From Nanobdellota archaeon (GTDB lineage Archaea > Nanobdellota > Nanobdellia > Woesearchaeales > JACPBV01): 39,000 bases of DNA. The stretch spans positions 1 to 39,000 of the forward strand of contig JAHJAV010000107.1 in NCBI GenBank assembly GCA_018813685.1, in the 5' to 3' direction. The notes beneath the pieces are model-generated. The model searched no databases and was not told the origin of the DNA. It was given only the letters and a program-made list of their open reading frames with translations. The position numbers and the translations under genes are program-made. Of the stretch, positions 15,635 through 24,326 are shown piece after piece; the first letter of the stretch is position 1; the number at the start of each line of letters is the position of its first letter.

Positions 15635-16297
15635 CTACTTCTTCTTGCATATGAACATACAATGGTCCATCTGGAAAGGCTCTAATGTCCTGCTGTCAAC
15701 TATACTCATCTCTTTTTCAAGCTTCTGTCTTATTTCAGCAAATATCTGCCTTGGTCTTTTAGTAACATCTATTGACCTGGCTTTGATAGCCAATAACCCA
15801 TATCCCTCTTTCTTCAGGAACATATTCACATTCTTCAAAAATATCTCAACCTGGCTTCTCTGCGCAATATCTTGATAGATAACATCAACCTGGCATACCC
15901 TATCAACAAAACTGTCTGGCTTGTTTGCATCAGCTAATATAGGGGCAATATTCTTTCTCTCTTCACACACAAAAACAATATCCCTTACCATCCTTGGTGC
16001 AAAATCAAGAGCAAAAACAAAACCATTAGAACCGACAATATCAGAAACATGCGAAACAGTTGTACCGCTGGAGCATCCAAGATACAATATCACATCATTC
16101 TTCCTTATGAAAACATTTGGGCTTCCTTTTAATATTGTAGCAGCAAGTTTAGATTTACTAGCATTCCACTCTCTATATTCAACCCCGTCTGCTTTGACTA
16201 ATCTTTCGCCATATACAGTCTTTCCAGGAGTCAGATTTATAGTATATAATCTGCCTTTACTGTCTTCATAAACCTCAAAGATCTTTGATTTCTTCAT
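15635..16297 (-). CDS. flpA: Fibrillarin, C/D-box sRNP 2'-O-methyltransferase
   Basis: With Nop5 and L7Ae, fibrillarin methylates rRNA ribose at sites chosen by C/D guide RNAs. The SAM-binding motif I is VILYLGCSSGTTVSHVSDIVG, followed by FVFALDFAPRMVRDIVF. VDVIYQDIAQRSQVEIF is the fibrillarin-specific block, and LLAIKARSIDVTK gives the catalytic Lys region. Length of 220 residues is normal for archaea. It is last in the nop5-small ORF-flpA operon and starts at the base right after the small ORF's stop. Confidence 0.95.
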   Translation of the reverse strand: MKKSKIFEVYEDSKGRLYTINLTPGKTVYGERLVKADGVEYREWNASKSKLAATILKGSPNVFIRKNDVILYLGCSSGTTVSHVSDIVGSNGFVFALDFAPRMVRDIVFVCEERKNIAPILADANKPDSFVDRVCQVDVIYQDIAQRSQVEIFLKNVNMFLKKEGYGLLAIKARSIDVTKRPRQIFAEIRQKLEKEMSIVDSRTLEPFQMDHCMFICKKK

Positions 16298-16483
16298 TTA
16301 ATCCCCTGCAAATGTATAATCCAATCCATACTTCTCTTTTAAAAACTTAACAAATTCTTTCTGTTGCTCTATATCTTCTTTATCTGTTTTTGGTTTTGGC
16401 TTATCCTTATAAAATTCATCCCATGCTTTATCAAACACTTCTATTCTTTCTTTGAATATTGTTTTAATCTCTTCCTCTTTCAT
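16298..16483 (-). CDS. Small acidic/basic protein between nop5 and flpA
   Basis: This 61-residue ORF starts by ATGA overlap with the nop5 stop and ends against the flpA start, so it fits tightly in the operon. It is rich in Lys, Glu and Asp (FKERIEVFDKAWDEFYKDKPKPKTDKED) and is probably helical, ending KEKYGLDYTFAGD. No known domain is recognised. The tight coupling suggests a function linked to the C/D sRNP, by context only. Confidence 0.65.
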   Translation of the reverse strand: MKEEEIKTIFKERIEVFDKAWDEFYKDKPKPKTDKEDIEQQKEFVKFLKEKYGLDYTFAGD

Positions 16484-17424
16484 CGAAACTTCTCCTCTAG
16501 TTCTTTTATCAGTTTATCGCCTATAAGCTCTCCTTTAAAGTAATCCACCTTAACAGCTATAGCTATCTTATCCGCCAATGCTCGCGCTATCTTTCCTTGT
16601 TTTTGCCTTGGAGAGTGGTTAATCAATGGATGATCATGCAGGAACCCAAATCGAGGCGGCCTCGCTCCAGTTTTCATATGCCTAAACAAAGCCTTCTCAG
16701 CACCTAATAACTGTATCGTAGAAGCAGGAAAATCCATCAGTTTTCTTAAAGAGCCAGATTGCGCAATTAGTTTTGCTCCAATCACAGCACCAGTTATTGC
16801 AAGCATATTAGGACATACCTTTTTCATCATCCTCTCTAGATATTCTTCTTGTTTTTCCCGAAGTAAATAAAGATTGTCAACCTCTTTGGCTAGGTTCAAT
16901 ATATGCTCTACATCTTCTTTAGACAGCTCAGCTCCCATAGATTCTTCTTCACTAACCTTAATCTCTTTCAAAAGTTCTTGTTTGCTTTTTCCTAAAACCA
17001 GCTCTACAAACTTCTTCTGATCCTCTACAAAATCCTCAAATTCAGGATTATAATAAGCATACCATTCTCTTAATCTTCTTATATTCAGGCTTATTGACTT
17101 ATTCACTTCATCAATATTGTTTATTGTCTGTATGATAAGCAGATCATCCTTTACAGACGCTTTTACATCCCGTCTTGTAATCATAATATTCTTAAGATAA
17201 AACTCATCAAAAAACTCCTTATTCTTAAAAAACAGCAATACCTTATCAAGCTCTTTTCCCTCTGGCTTCTTCAGGCCGCTGTACTTCTTTGAAAACTCCC
17301 CTTCAACCAAAGCCCTCTCCCTATACTGTTCGATATTTTTAAACATTTTCTTATCTAATACACTAAAATGTTCATTAAATATAAACGTTCCAGCCACATT
17401 CGAAAATATATACTTGTTGTGCAT
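16480..17424 (-). CDS. nop5: Nop5/Nop56/58 C/D-box sRNP core protein
   Basis: Nop5 bridges fibrillarin and the L7Ae-guide RNA complex. The Nop domain is clear from about residue 170: MLAITGAVIGAKLIAQSGSLRKLMDFPASTIQLLGAEKALFRHMKTGARPPRFGFLHDHPLI. A coiled-coil region (about 100-200) precedes it. At 314 residues it lacks the long Lys-rich tail of eukaryal homologues, as is usual in archaea. The ATG follows a TATA-like ATTTAAAAAG (about 17446-17456) at leaderless spacing. The divergent histidine kinase gene shares the intergenic region. Confidence 0.93.
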   Translation of the reverse strand: MHNKYIFSNVAGTFIFNEHFSVLDKKMFKNIEQYRERALVEGEFSKKYSGLKKPEGKELDKVLLFFKNKEFFDEFYLKNIMITRRDVKASVKDDLLIIQTINNIDEVNKSISLNIRRLREWYAYYNPEFEDFVEDQKKFVELVLGKSKQELLKEIKVSEEESMGAELSKEDVEHILNLAKEVDNLYLLREKQEEYLERMMKKVCPNMLAITGAVIGAKLIAQSGSLRKLMDFPASTIQLLGAEKALFRHMKTGARPPRFGFLHDHPLINHSPRQKQGKIARALADKIAIAVKVDYFKGELIGDKLIKELEEKFR

Positions 17425-17483
17425 ATGATAAACAAATAATAATGGCTTTTTAAATCTTTATATTTTGCCTTACATAATCTAGC

Positions 17484-17494
17484 TATATTTAAAA
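17484..17494 (+). promoter_or_regulatory. TATA box of the histidine kinase gene
   Basis: TATATTTAAAA lies 24-34 nt upstream of the ATG at 17518, giving a leaderless transcript. The minus-strand nop5 TATA box sits about 30 nt to the left, so the two genes diverge from a short shared region. Confidence 0.55.
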
Positions 17495-17517
17495 AGAAAA
17501 GTTCATTCTTCTCCTTT

Positions 17518-18609
17518 ATGGATTGCACAACATCATCTGCACTAAAAACACTAGCTGAAACTCTTATCAAAAAGGCAAAAGAACTAAAATGGTCTGCTGA
17601 TAAGCCATGGGAAAGGCAGAGCTGGGTTGATTATGCTAAAGAAACTAATGCATTAAGGGATGAAGCAGGGTTATTCGAATCAAGATTTGAGGATTATTCT
17701 GATTCCCTCTATTGGTTAGGATCCATTATGTCTGAATTAGTTTGTGAACATGGGAATGATGGTGATGACAAAGTTAGGAAGGCTAAACGTTCATTTGATT
17801 ATGTTATTGAACAGATGAAGGAGTTTAATGAACAAAGAAGAAGAATATTCTCATTATTAAATATTTATAATGAACCTGGCAGTGATATGCCTTATAGTGA
17901 GATAGATCCAATAGCTATGGAACGTATTGTATGGATTCATGCCCTTGAGTTAGAATTTAGCCATGATACTAGGAACTATATAGCCAATTTAGCCACTCTT
18001 TGCCCAGAGAACATAGGAAAGTTTGACCTAAAAAAGATTTCTGCTACCGGGGACCATATAATTGCTGTTTCAAGGGGTATTTTAGACAGCCTATATCCTA
18101 TTTTAGTTGAACAATCCGATTTTAAGGCAGGTATTGTTTCTGTTCTTTCTGAATTTTTTAATAGAAGGTATAATCGGCATCCCAATAAACTTGAAATTGT
18201 ATATGAAAATCTTCGTTCTGACCAAAGGGGTGACATTACAGGTGGGGCATACTCATTATATAGGGTTTTTTATAATTTAGTGAACAATGCTATGAAAAGA
18301 GGCAATGCAAGCAGAGTAAAGATTCTGGCCTCTGATGGCATTTTGGATCATGTTGATGCAGTTAAACTGCAAGTTATGGATAATGGAACAGGCCTTCCTG
18401 ATGCTGATGATGTTTTTGAGTGGGGCATTAGCTATTCAGGGGGAACAGGATTAGGTCTTGCCATGGCAAGAAGAATAATTCAAGACCACCATGGAAAACT
18501 AACAGCTATATCTCATTATACTGATCCTGCTTACAATGGAGCTTGTTTTGAAGTTGTTTTGCCAAAAAGACAGAGTGAAGGATATTTATCTCCTTCTAGA
18601 AAACTATAA
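17518..18609 (+). CDS. Soluble orphan histidine kinase
   Basis: The 363-residue protein has no membrane helix or known sensor domain. The dimerisation/phosphoacceptor region includes WIHALELEFSHDTRNYI, with H149 the likely phosphorylated His. The HATPase domain shows the N-box FYNLVNNAMKRG (251-262), G1 DNGTGLP (288-294) and G2 GGTGLGLAMARRI (308-320). The roughly 130-residue N-terminus is helical and could be a coiled-coil input module. No response regulator lies nearby. Its partner must be elsewhere, or it acts on another protein. Confidence 0.85.
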   Translation: MDCTTSSALKTLAETLIKKAKELKWSADKPWERQSWVDYAKETNALRDEAGLFESRFEDYSDSLYWLGSIMSELVCEHGNDGDDKVRKAKRSFDYVIEQMKEFNEQRRRIFSLLNIYNEPGSDMPYSEIDPIAMERIVWIHALELEFSHDTRNYIANLATLCPENIGKFDLKKISATGDHIIAVSRGILDSLYPILVEQSDFKAGIVSVLSEFFNRRYNRHPNKLEIVYENLRSDQRGDITGGAYSLYRVFYNLVNNAMKRGNASRVKILASDGILDHVDAVKLQVMDNGTGLPDADDVFEWGISYSGGTGLGLAMARRIIQDHHGKLTAISHYTDPAYNGACFEVVLPKRQSEGYLSPSRKL

Positions 18610-18653
18610 TCAAAGAGAAGATTAATAAATGTTAGTTGTATTACAGTATTAAA

Positions 18654-18956
18654 ATGATCCTAATATACATAACAGCTAAAGACAAAGCAGAAGCAAAAAA
18701 GATTTCAAAACATCTTTTAGAAAAAAAACTAGTTGCCTGTATCAACATCTTCCCAATAGAAAGCATGTACTGGTGGAAAGGCAAGATAGAAGAAGGTAAT
18801 GAAGTTGTAATAATAGCAAAAACCAAGGAAGAAAACTACAATAAAGTAAAAGAAGAAGTAAAAAAGATACATTCCTACTCTGTGCCCTGCATTCTAAAGA
18901 TAAAGGCAGATGCTAATGAAGAATATCAAAAATGGATTGAAAAAGAGACTTCTTAA
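18654..18956 (+). CDS. cutA: CutA1 divalent-cation tolerance protein
   Basis: CutA1 is a small trimeric cytoplasmic protein linked to metal tolerance. Start chosen at ATG (MILIYITAKDKAEAKKISKHLL); the track's TTG 18 nt upstream adds residues not found in the family. Diagnostic blocks are KKLVACINIFPIESMYWWKGKIEEGNEVVIIAKT and IHSYSVPCILKIKADANEEYQKWI. About 100 residues is the usual length. It probably has its own promoter; the neighbouring kor genes follow 47 nt later after another TATA-like sequence. Confidence 0.94.
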   Translation: MILIYITAKDKAEAKKISKHLLEKKLVACINIFPIESMYWWKGKIEEGNEVVIIAKTKEENYNKVKEEVKKIHSYSVPCILKIKADANEEYQKWIEKETS

Positions 18957-19002
18957 ACAAAACCTTTTTAATAAACGGCAAATTAACGCCTGCTAGGATA
19001 AT

Positions 19003-19206
19003 ATGGTAAAAATCACAATAAATAGTGAAAAATGCAAGGAATGCGGATTTTGTATTACAGCTTGCCCTATAAAAAATATCAGGCTCTCTTCAAACCTAAA
19101 CAAAAAAGGCTATCATTACGCAGAAATCATAGATGTAAGCAAATGCACAGGTTGCGGTCTATGTTACCAGATGTGCCCTGATTTGTGCATAGAAATTGAG
19201 AAATAA
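19003..19206 (+). CDS. korD: 2-oxoacid:ferredoxin oxidoreductase delta subunit (ferredoxin)
   Basis: The 67-residue protein is a 2x[4Fe-4S] ferredoxin: CKECGFCITACP near the N-terminus and CTGCGLCYQMCP near the C-terminus. It transfers electrons from the catalytic KorAB core to ferredoxin. It precedes korA, korB and korC on the same strand, the DABC order seen in 2-oxoglutarate oxidoreductases of archaea. A TATA-like CTTTTTAATAAAC lies about 30 nt upstream. Confidence 0.9.
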   Translation: MVKITINSEKCKECGFCITACPIKNIRLSSNLNKKGYHYAEIIDVSKCTGCGLCYQMCPDLCIEIEK

Positions 19207-19216
19207 TCAACATAAA

Positions 19217-20284
19217 ATGTCCAACAAAAAAGTCATAATGAAGGGCAATGAAGTTATTGTAGAAGCTGCTTTAAACGCAGGCTGCAAATTCTATGCAGGC
19301 TATCCAATCACTCCACAAAACGAAATTCCAGAATACATGTCTAAAAGGGCACCTGCATTTAACTCAATCTTTATACAGGCAGAAGCAGAACTCTCTGCAA
19401 TAAACATGCTTTTCGGTGCATCTGCAGTAGGCGCAAGATGTATGACTTCATCCAGCTCACCAGGCATTGCATTAAAGCAGGAAGGCATTTCATACATAGC
19501 AGCAGGAGAGCTTCCATGCGTCATAGTAAATATAGTCAGAGGAGGTCCTGGCTTAGGAAACATAAAAGCAGCCCAGTCAGATTACTTCCAGGCAACTAAA
19601 GGCGGCGGCCATGGAGATTATCATATGATTGTGATAACCCCCCATACAGTTCAGGAACTATATGATTTAACAATGAAATCATTCGATTACGCTGACTACT
19701 ATAGAAATCCAGTTATGATTTTAGGAGATGGCATTTTAGGCCAGATGTTCGAGCCAGTTGAACTTACGCCATACAAGCCAATACTTCAACTTCCACCAAA
19801 AGACTTTGCATTGACAGGCTGCAAAGGCAGAGAACCAAGAGTAGTCAAGACCTTATTCTTATACCCTAATGATTCATTGATGAAACATAATATTCACTTG
19901 GATGAAAAATACAAAAAGATACAGAAAGAACTCACTTTAGTAGAAGAATACAAAACAGAAGACGCAGAAATAATCCTAGTAGCATATGGCATAACCGCAA
20001 GAATAGCAAAAGGCGCTATCGAACAGGCAAGAAAAGACAATATAAAAGTAGGATTGATACGTCCAATCACAGTCTGGCCATTCCCTTCTAAATCAATAGC
20101 AAAAGCATCAGAACACTGCAAGAAATTCATTTCAGTAGAGATGTCCAACGGCCAGATGGTAGAAGATGTAAAGCTTGCTCTATTCGGAAAATCAGGAATC
20201 AAGGTAGAGCATTTCGGAATTGGCGGCGGTTGGTATCCATCAAAAACTAATATTTATGATAAGATCAAAGAATCAGTAAAATAA
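19217..20284 (+). CDS. korA: 2-oxoacid:ferredoxin oxidoreductase alpha subunit (KorA-like)
   Basis: This subunit carries the pyrimidine-binding part of the thiamine-diphosphate site. Start set at ATG (MSNKKVIMKGNEVIVEAAL) rather than the upstream TTG that overlaps korD. Motifs: AGCKFYAGYPITPQNEIPEYM at the N-terminus, ARCMTSSSSPGIALKQEG, and VGLIRPITVWPFPSKSI near the C-terminus. It oxidatively decarboxylates a 2-oxoacid (2-oxoglutarate or a branched-chain acid) to the acyl-CoA while reducing ferredoxin. Substrate preference is not certain from sequence. Confidence 0.9.
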   Translation: MSNKKVIMKGNEVIVEAALNAGCKFYAGYPITPQNEIPEYMSKRAPAFNSIFIQAEAELSAINMLFGASAVGARCMTSSSSPGIALKQEGISYIAAGELPCVIVNIVRGGPGLGNIKAAQSDYFQATKGGGHGDYHMIVITPHTVQELYDLTMKSFDYADYYRNPVMILGDGILGQMFEPVELTPYKPILQLPPKDFALTGCKGREPRVVKTLFLYPNDSLMKHNIHLDEKYKKIQKELTLVEEYKTEDAEIILVAYGITARIAKGAIEQARKDNIKVGLIRPITVWPFPSKSIAKASEHCKKFISVEMSNGQMVEDVKLALFGKSGIKVEHFGIGGGWYPSKTNIYDKIKESVK

Positions 20285-20292
20285 ACAATAAG

Positions 20293-21024
20293 ATGAAATT
20301 CAAAAAACCAGAATCACACAAATCAGCAGTAACTCACTATTGTAGTGGCTGCGGCCATGGGATTGCCCATCGTTTAGTCGCAGAAGTCTTAGATGAACTA
20401 AACATCAGGGAAAAAACAATAGGCACAGCGCCGGTAGGCTGCGCAGTCTTATTATACAACTATTTCAATTGCGACATAATCGAATGTGCGCATGGAAGGC
20501 CTCCGGCAGTTGCAACAGCAATGAAGCGATTGATGCCAGATAACATAGTATTTACATATCAGGGAGATGGTGATTTAGCAGCTATCGGCACAACAGAAAC
20601 AATCCACGCTGCAAACAGGGGAGAAAACTTCACAGTAATCTTTGTGAATAATGCAGTTTATGGTATGACTGGCGGCCAGATGGCCCCAACAACAATGCTC
20701 GGTCAAAAGACAACTACAACTCCATTCGGAAGAAGATCCGAAATAGAAGGCCATCCGATAAGAGTATGCGAACTATTGGCAACTCTAGACGGCACAACAT
20801 ACATAGAGCGTACAGCAGTAAACTCACCAAAAAACACATCAAAAGCAAAAGCAGCGATAAAAAAAGCATTCCAGTATCAACTTGAAAACAAAGGATTCAC
20901 ATTCGTAGAAATATTGTCACCATGTCCAACAAACTGGAAGTTAACTCCAAAAGATTCATTAGACTATGTTAATAAGATGCAGGAATACTTCCCATTAGGA
21001 GTTTTTAAAGATAAATTACAATAG
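20293..21024 (+). CDS. korB: 2-oxoacid:ferredoxin oxidoreductase beta subunit (KorB-like)
   Basis: This is the thiamine-diphosphate-binding subunit. It opens with THYCSGCGHGIAHRLVAEVLDEL and has the TPP motif GDGDLAAIGTTETIHAANRGENFTVIFVNNAVYGMTGGQ. FVEILSPCPTNWKLTPKDS closes it. The 243-residue length is typical of KorB, which is shorter than PorB. It lies 8 nt after korA. Confidence 0.92.
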   Translation: MKFKKPESHKSAVTHYCSGCGHGIAHRLVAEVLDELNIREKTIGTAPVGCAVLLYNYFNCDIIECAHGRPPAVATAMKRLMPDNIVFTYQGDGDLAAIGTTETIHAANRGENFTVIFVNNAVYGMTGGQMAPTTMLGQKTTTTPFGRRSEIEGHPIRVCELLATLDGTTYIERTAVNSPKNTSKAKAAIKKAFQYQLENKGFTFVEILSPCPTNWKLTPKDSLDYVNKMQEYFPLGVFKDKLQ

Positions 21025-21043
21025 TACAAAAAATCAAACTAAC

Positions 21044-21580
21044 ATGAAAGAAGAAAAAATAATGATAGCAGGCTTTGGCGGGCAGGGAATAATCCTTGCA
21101 GGAAACGTTATAGCTCAGGCAGCATTAGCTGAAAACAAGAAAGTAGCTGCAATGGTAAGCTATGGTGCAGAAGTTCGTGGAGGAACAGCCACATGTACAG
21201 TAATAATATCTGATGAAGAGATTGCTTCCCCTGTAGTTGAAAACCCGACAAGCGCAATAATTCTAAACCAGCCTTCTCTAGATAAATTTGAAGATGACCT
21301 TGTAAAAGGCGGATTGATAGTCCTGAACAGCTCTTTAGTGCAAAGGGAAGTTATAAGAAAAGACCTTGAAGTTCTAAAGGTGCCAGCAACAGGATTGGCA
21401 AACGAACTTGGAAATCCAAAAGTAGCTAATTTAATATTGATAGGGGCATTCATAAAAAAAACTAAAATTCTGGACATAAACAAAGTCCTGGAAATTATCC
21501 CTCAGTCTTTTCCAAAGCATAAGCAGGATGTTGTTGAAATCAACAAAAAAGCTTTATTGAAAGGCGCTGAGTTAGTATAA
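21044..21580 (+). CDS. korC: 2-oxoacid:ferredoxin oxidoreductase gamma subunit (KorC-like)
   Basis: The 178-residue protein shows the gamma-subunit motif MIAGFGGQGIILAGNVIAQAAL and the block SYGAEVRGGTATCTVIISDEEIASPVV. It completes the KorDABC set. Its 3' end overlaps the convergent zinc-ribbon gene by 9 nt, so the two oxidoreductase operons meet tail to tail. Confidence 0.92.
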   Translation: MKEEKIMIAGFGGQGIILAGNVIAQAALAENKKVAAMVSYGAEVRGGTATCTVIISDEEIASPVVENPTSAIILNQPSLDKFEDDLVKGGLIVLNSSLVQREVIRKDLEVLKVPATGLANELGNPKVANLILIGAFIKKTKILDINKVLEIIPQSFPKHKQDVVEINKKALLKGAELV

Positions 21581-21955
21581 AAAATCCAGCTGATCCGACC
21601 TTACTGTTATCTCAGAAGGAAACTTCTTATGAATCCTAATATCTGATTTTTTATCCTCTTTCTTCTCCGATACTTTAGCCGCATCAATACTTTTACTAGA
21701 ACCCTTAACCTGAGGATTCATCTCAATCCCTTTCTTAAAGTTGATATTTCCGCAGTTCATGCACTTGAAATAAGGCCCGTATTTTCCCTCAAATGTATCC
21801 AGCCACGAACCGCATACACACTTCATATCTTTTAATTCATCATCCTTATGCAAAGAACACACAGGAACTCCCTGCTTATTTTTAGTCACTCCAATCTTTC
21901 CGCAGAACGGGCAATTATCTATCCTAGATGATCCATAACGTTTTGGGATACGCAT
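21572..21955 (-). CDS. Zinc-ribbon protein, topoisomerase-type fingers, in the por operon
   Basis: The 127-residue protein has two zinc ribbons. The first has NCPFCGKIG with VCSLH, and the second has KCVCGSWLDTFEGKYGPYFKCMNCGN, a pattern seen in the C-terminal fingers of type IA topoisomerases. A basic/acidic linker ending in IRIHKKFPSEITVRSDQLDFLY follows. The ATG directly abuts the porB stop, so it is the last gene of the por operon. Function is unknown; nucleic-acid binding is plausible. Confidence 0.75.
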   Translation of the reverse strand: MRIPKRYGSSRIDNCPFCGKIGVTKNKQGVPVCSLHKDDELKDMKCVCGSWLDTFEGKYGPYFKCMNCGNINFKKGIEMNPQVKGSSKSIDAAKVSEKKEDKKSDIRIHKKFPSEITVRSDQLDFLY

Positions 21956-22876
21956 TTACTCACTCAGCTTGACAAGTTTATCCCATTCAGAATTAACATT
22001 CTCCTGTATTTTGTCTACAATGTGCTGGTTCTCTGGCTTAAGAAGATGCTTAAACCTTCCCTGTGTTTTTAAGAATTCAATTACAGGAACATCTTTAGCT
22101 GGCTTGTAAGTTAATTTATACTTACCATTCTCAACTTCATAAAGTGGCCAGAACTTTGTTTCGACAGCCAGCTTTGCAATCTCAACAGTCTTGTCCATAG
22201 GATATTTCCACCCTAATGTGCATGGCTGCAATACTAATAATACCTTTGGCCCTTTTATTGAAAAAGCCTTTTGTGCCTTGTTTGTAAGATCGATTATGTT
22301 GGATAATGATGCCTGTGCAACATAAGGTATATTATGTGCTACACATATCTTTGCAAAATCCTTTCTGAACTCCTGCTTTCCAGGTATCTTCTTTCCAGCT
22401 GGTGCTGTTGTTGTAGAAGCCCCATAAGGAGTAGCAGAACTTCTCTGTATTCCAGTATTCATATAAGCTTCATTATCATAACAGACATAAAGGAAATCAT
22501 GCCCTCTCTCCAATGCGCCAGAAAGCGATTGTAGTCCTATATCATAAGTCCCACCATCTCCGCCAAAAGCAACAAACTGTATATCGTTCTTTATCTTTCC
22601 TCTTCTTTTTAGTGCATTATAAGCTGCCTCTACTCCAGATATTGTTGCTGCTGAGTTCTCAAAAGCAGAGTGTATAAATGGGATGTTCCATGAAGTAAAT
22701 GGATAGATTGTTGTAGTAACTTCTAAGCACCCTGTTGCTGAAGCAGCTATCAATGGTTTATCAGTAGATGCTAATACTGCCCTAACTATTTGTGGAAATC
22801 CGCATCCAGAGCAGCTTCTATGCCCCGGTACTAATTTTTCAGTTTTTAGTTTTAATGCTAATTCTTTGTAGTTCAT
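21956..22876 (-). CDS. porB: Pyruvate:ferredoxin oxidoreductase beta subunit
   Basis: This thiamine-diphosphate subunit contains GHRSCSGCGFPQIVRAVL, whose cysteines belong to the Fe-S cluster of PorB. The TPP motif is FGGDGGTYDIGLQSLSGALERGHDFLYVCYDNEAYMNTG. The block QPCTLGWKYPMDKTVEIAKLAVE is typical of PorB. At 306 residues it is full length. It overlaps the porA stop (ATGA). Confidence 0.94.
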   Translation of the reverse strand: MNYKELALKLKTEKLVPGHRSCSGCGFPQIVRAVLASTDKPLIAASATGCLEVTTTIYPFTSWNIPFIHSAFENSAATISGVEAAYNALKRRGKIKNDIQFVAFGGDGGTYDIGLQSLSGALERGHDFLYVCYDNEAYMNTGIQRSSATPYGASTTTAPAGKKIPGKQEFRKDFAKICVAHNIPYVAQASLSNIIDLTNKAQKAFSIKGPKVLLVLQPCTLGWKYPMDKTVEIAKLAVETKFWPLYEVENGKYKLTYKPAKDVPVIEFLKTQGRFKHLLKPENQHIVDKIQENVNSEWDKLVKLSE

Positions 22877-24033
22877 TCTTCTCTCAACCCTATATAATCA
22901 TGATCTTTAAGTTTCCCGTCTAACAATCTATTAAACACGCCTATGATATCTTCAACAAATATATTTCTTCCCCCTAGTCCGAATACGCACGAATGTAATT
23001 TTCCAGTATATTTTACATCATATAATCCATTCTTTACCTCGCTATACAATGGAGGATTTGCTCCGAAAGAAACAGACCTGTCTAAAACAGCTATCTTCTT
23101 AACATGTTTTAATGCATCACTAACTTCTTTGTAAGGGAATGGCCTGAATAATCTTAATTTTAATAATCCTACTTTCTTGCCTTCTTTTCTCATTGCATCT
23201 ATTGCTGTTTTTGTTGTTCCAGCTGTGGAATTCATCACAACAATTACAGCTTCAGCATCCTTCATCTCATATTCATCAAATAAGGGGTATTTTTTCTTTG
23301 TTATCTTGCCAAGTTCTTCTCCTATCTTGACAAATTCCTTTTTAGCTTCTTCCATCACAGGAATCTGCTGGCTTCTTGTCTCAAAATAATAATCCTGTAA
23401 TTGTAATGGCCCGTGTGTAACTGGCTTTTTAATGTCGAGCAGCCCATAAGGATACTTATGCTCTCCAACAAACTTCTTTACACCCTCATCATCAAATATC
23501 TCAACATTCTCAACACCATGCGATGTTATGAATCCATCTTGGCATACCATAGCTGGAATCAATAATTTCTCAGCAAGCCTCACAGCAATAAGAGTATGCT
23601 CATAAACTTCCTGTGCATTTTCAGAGAATATCTGTATCCATCCAAGATCTCTAGTGCCCATTGAATCAGAATGATCGCAATGAATATTGATTGGCGCCGA
23701 TAAGGCCCTATTTACAACTTCCATCACTATAGGTAATCTTAATCCTGCAGCTACTCCAACAATCTCCCACATCAAAGCAAGCCCTGCAGACGAAGTAGCA
23801 GTCATTACTCTTGCTCCAGCAGCAGATGCTCCCACGCAGCAAGACATTGCAGAATGCTCAGATTCTACCCTTACCAATTCAGTATCTACAATTCCATTAG
23901 CAACATAATTTGCAAAGTTCTGTGCAATTGCAGTCTGAGGAGTAATAGGATAAGCAGCCACTACATCAGGATTTATCTGCCTCATTGCCTCTGCAGCAGA
24001 TTCAGCTCCAGTCATCGCTGTTGTTTTGCTCAT
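22873..24033 (-). CDS. porA: Pyruvate:ferredoxin oxidoreductase alpha subunit
   Basis: Start set at ATG 24033 (MSKTTAMTGAESAAEAMRQ), which overlaps the porD stop as ATGA; the track's longer start reads through porD. VVAAYPITPQTAIAQNFANYV and VESEHSAMSCCVGASAAGARVMTATSSAGLALMWE are the PorA hallmarks, and KVGLLKLRLFRPFPYKEV forms the C-terminal domain entry. About 386 residues is the normal length. Pyruvate is oxidised to acetyl-CoA with ferredoxin as acceptor. Confidence 0.94.
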   Translation of the reverse strand: MSKTTAMTGAESAAEAMRQINPDVVAAYPITPQTAIAQNFANYVANGIVDTELVRVESEHSAMSCCVGASAAGARVMTATSSAGLALMWEIVGVAAGLRLPIVMEVVNRALSAPINIHCDHSDSMGTRDLGWIQIFSENAQEVYEHTLIAVRLAEKLLIPAMVCQDGFITSHGVENVEIFDDEGVKKFVGEHKYPYGLLDIKKPVTHGPLQLQDYYFETRSQQIPVMEEAKKEFVKIGEELGKITKKKYPLFDEYEMKDAEAVIVVMNSTAGTTKTAIDAMRKEGKKVGLLKLRLFRPFPYKEVSDALKHVKKIAVLDRSVSFGANPPLYSEVKNGLYDVKYTGKLHSCVFGLGGRNIFVEDIIGVFNRLLDGKLKDHDYIGLREE

Positions 24034-24326
24034 TTTATGAACTTTGCCTCCTCTTCCATCTTTATACATTTGACAGGACAGACATTAGCGCAAATTCCGC
24101 ATCCTTTGCAATAATCAAGATCAATCTCCCCTCTTTTACCATCTTCTTTTACACTTATACAATGCTCGGGGCAGAATACATCGCACATCATACAGTTTAT
24201 GCATTTGCTTTCTTCAATCAATGGCCTGAAACTTCTCCAATCACCAGTCTTAAACTTTCTGGATGAGCCTGCTTCATCTATCAAGCCTCCAATCGGTATT
24301 TCTTTTGCTGATTTTAATCTGCTCAT
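24030..24326 (-). CDS. porD: Pyruvate:ferredoxin oxidoreductase delta subunit (ferredoxin)
   Basis: The 98-residue protein has two [4Fe-4S] motifs: CINCMMCDVFCPEHC and CKGCGICANVCPVKC. The N-terminal extension (PIGGLIDEAGSSRKFKTGDWRSFRP) is characteristic of PorD. It overlaps porC by 4 nt upstream and porA by 4 nt downstream. Confidence 0.93.
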   Translation of the reverse strand: MSRLKSAKEIPIGGLIDEAGSSRKFKTGDWRSFRPLIEESKCINCMMCDVFCPEHCISVKEDGKRGEIDLDYCKGCGICANVCPVKCIKMEEEAKFIK

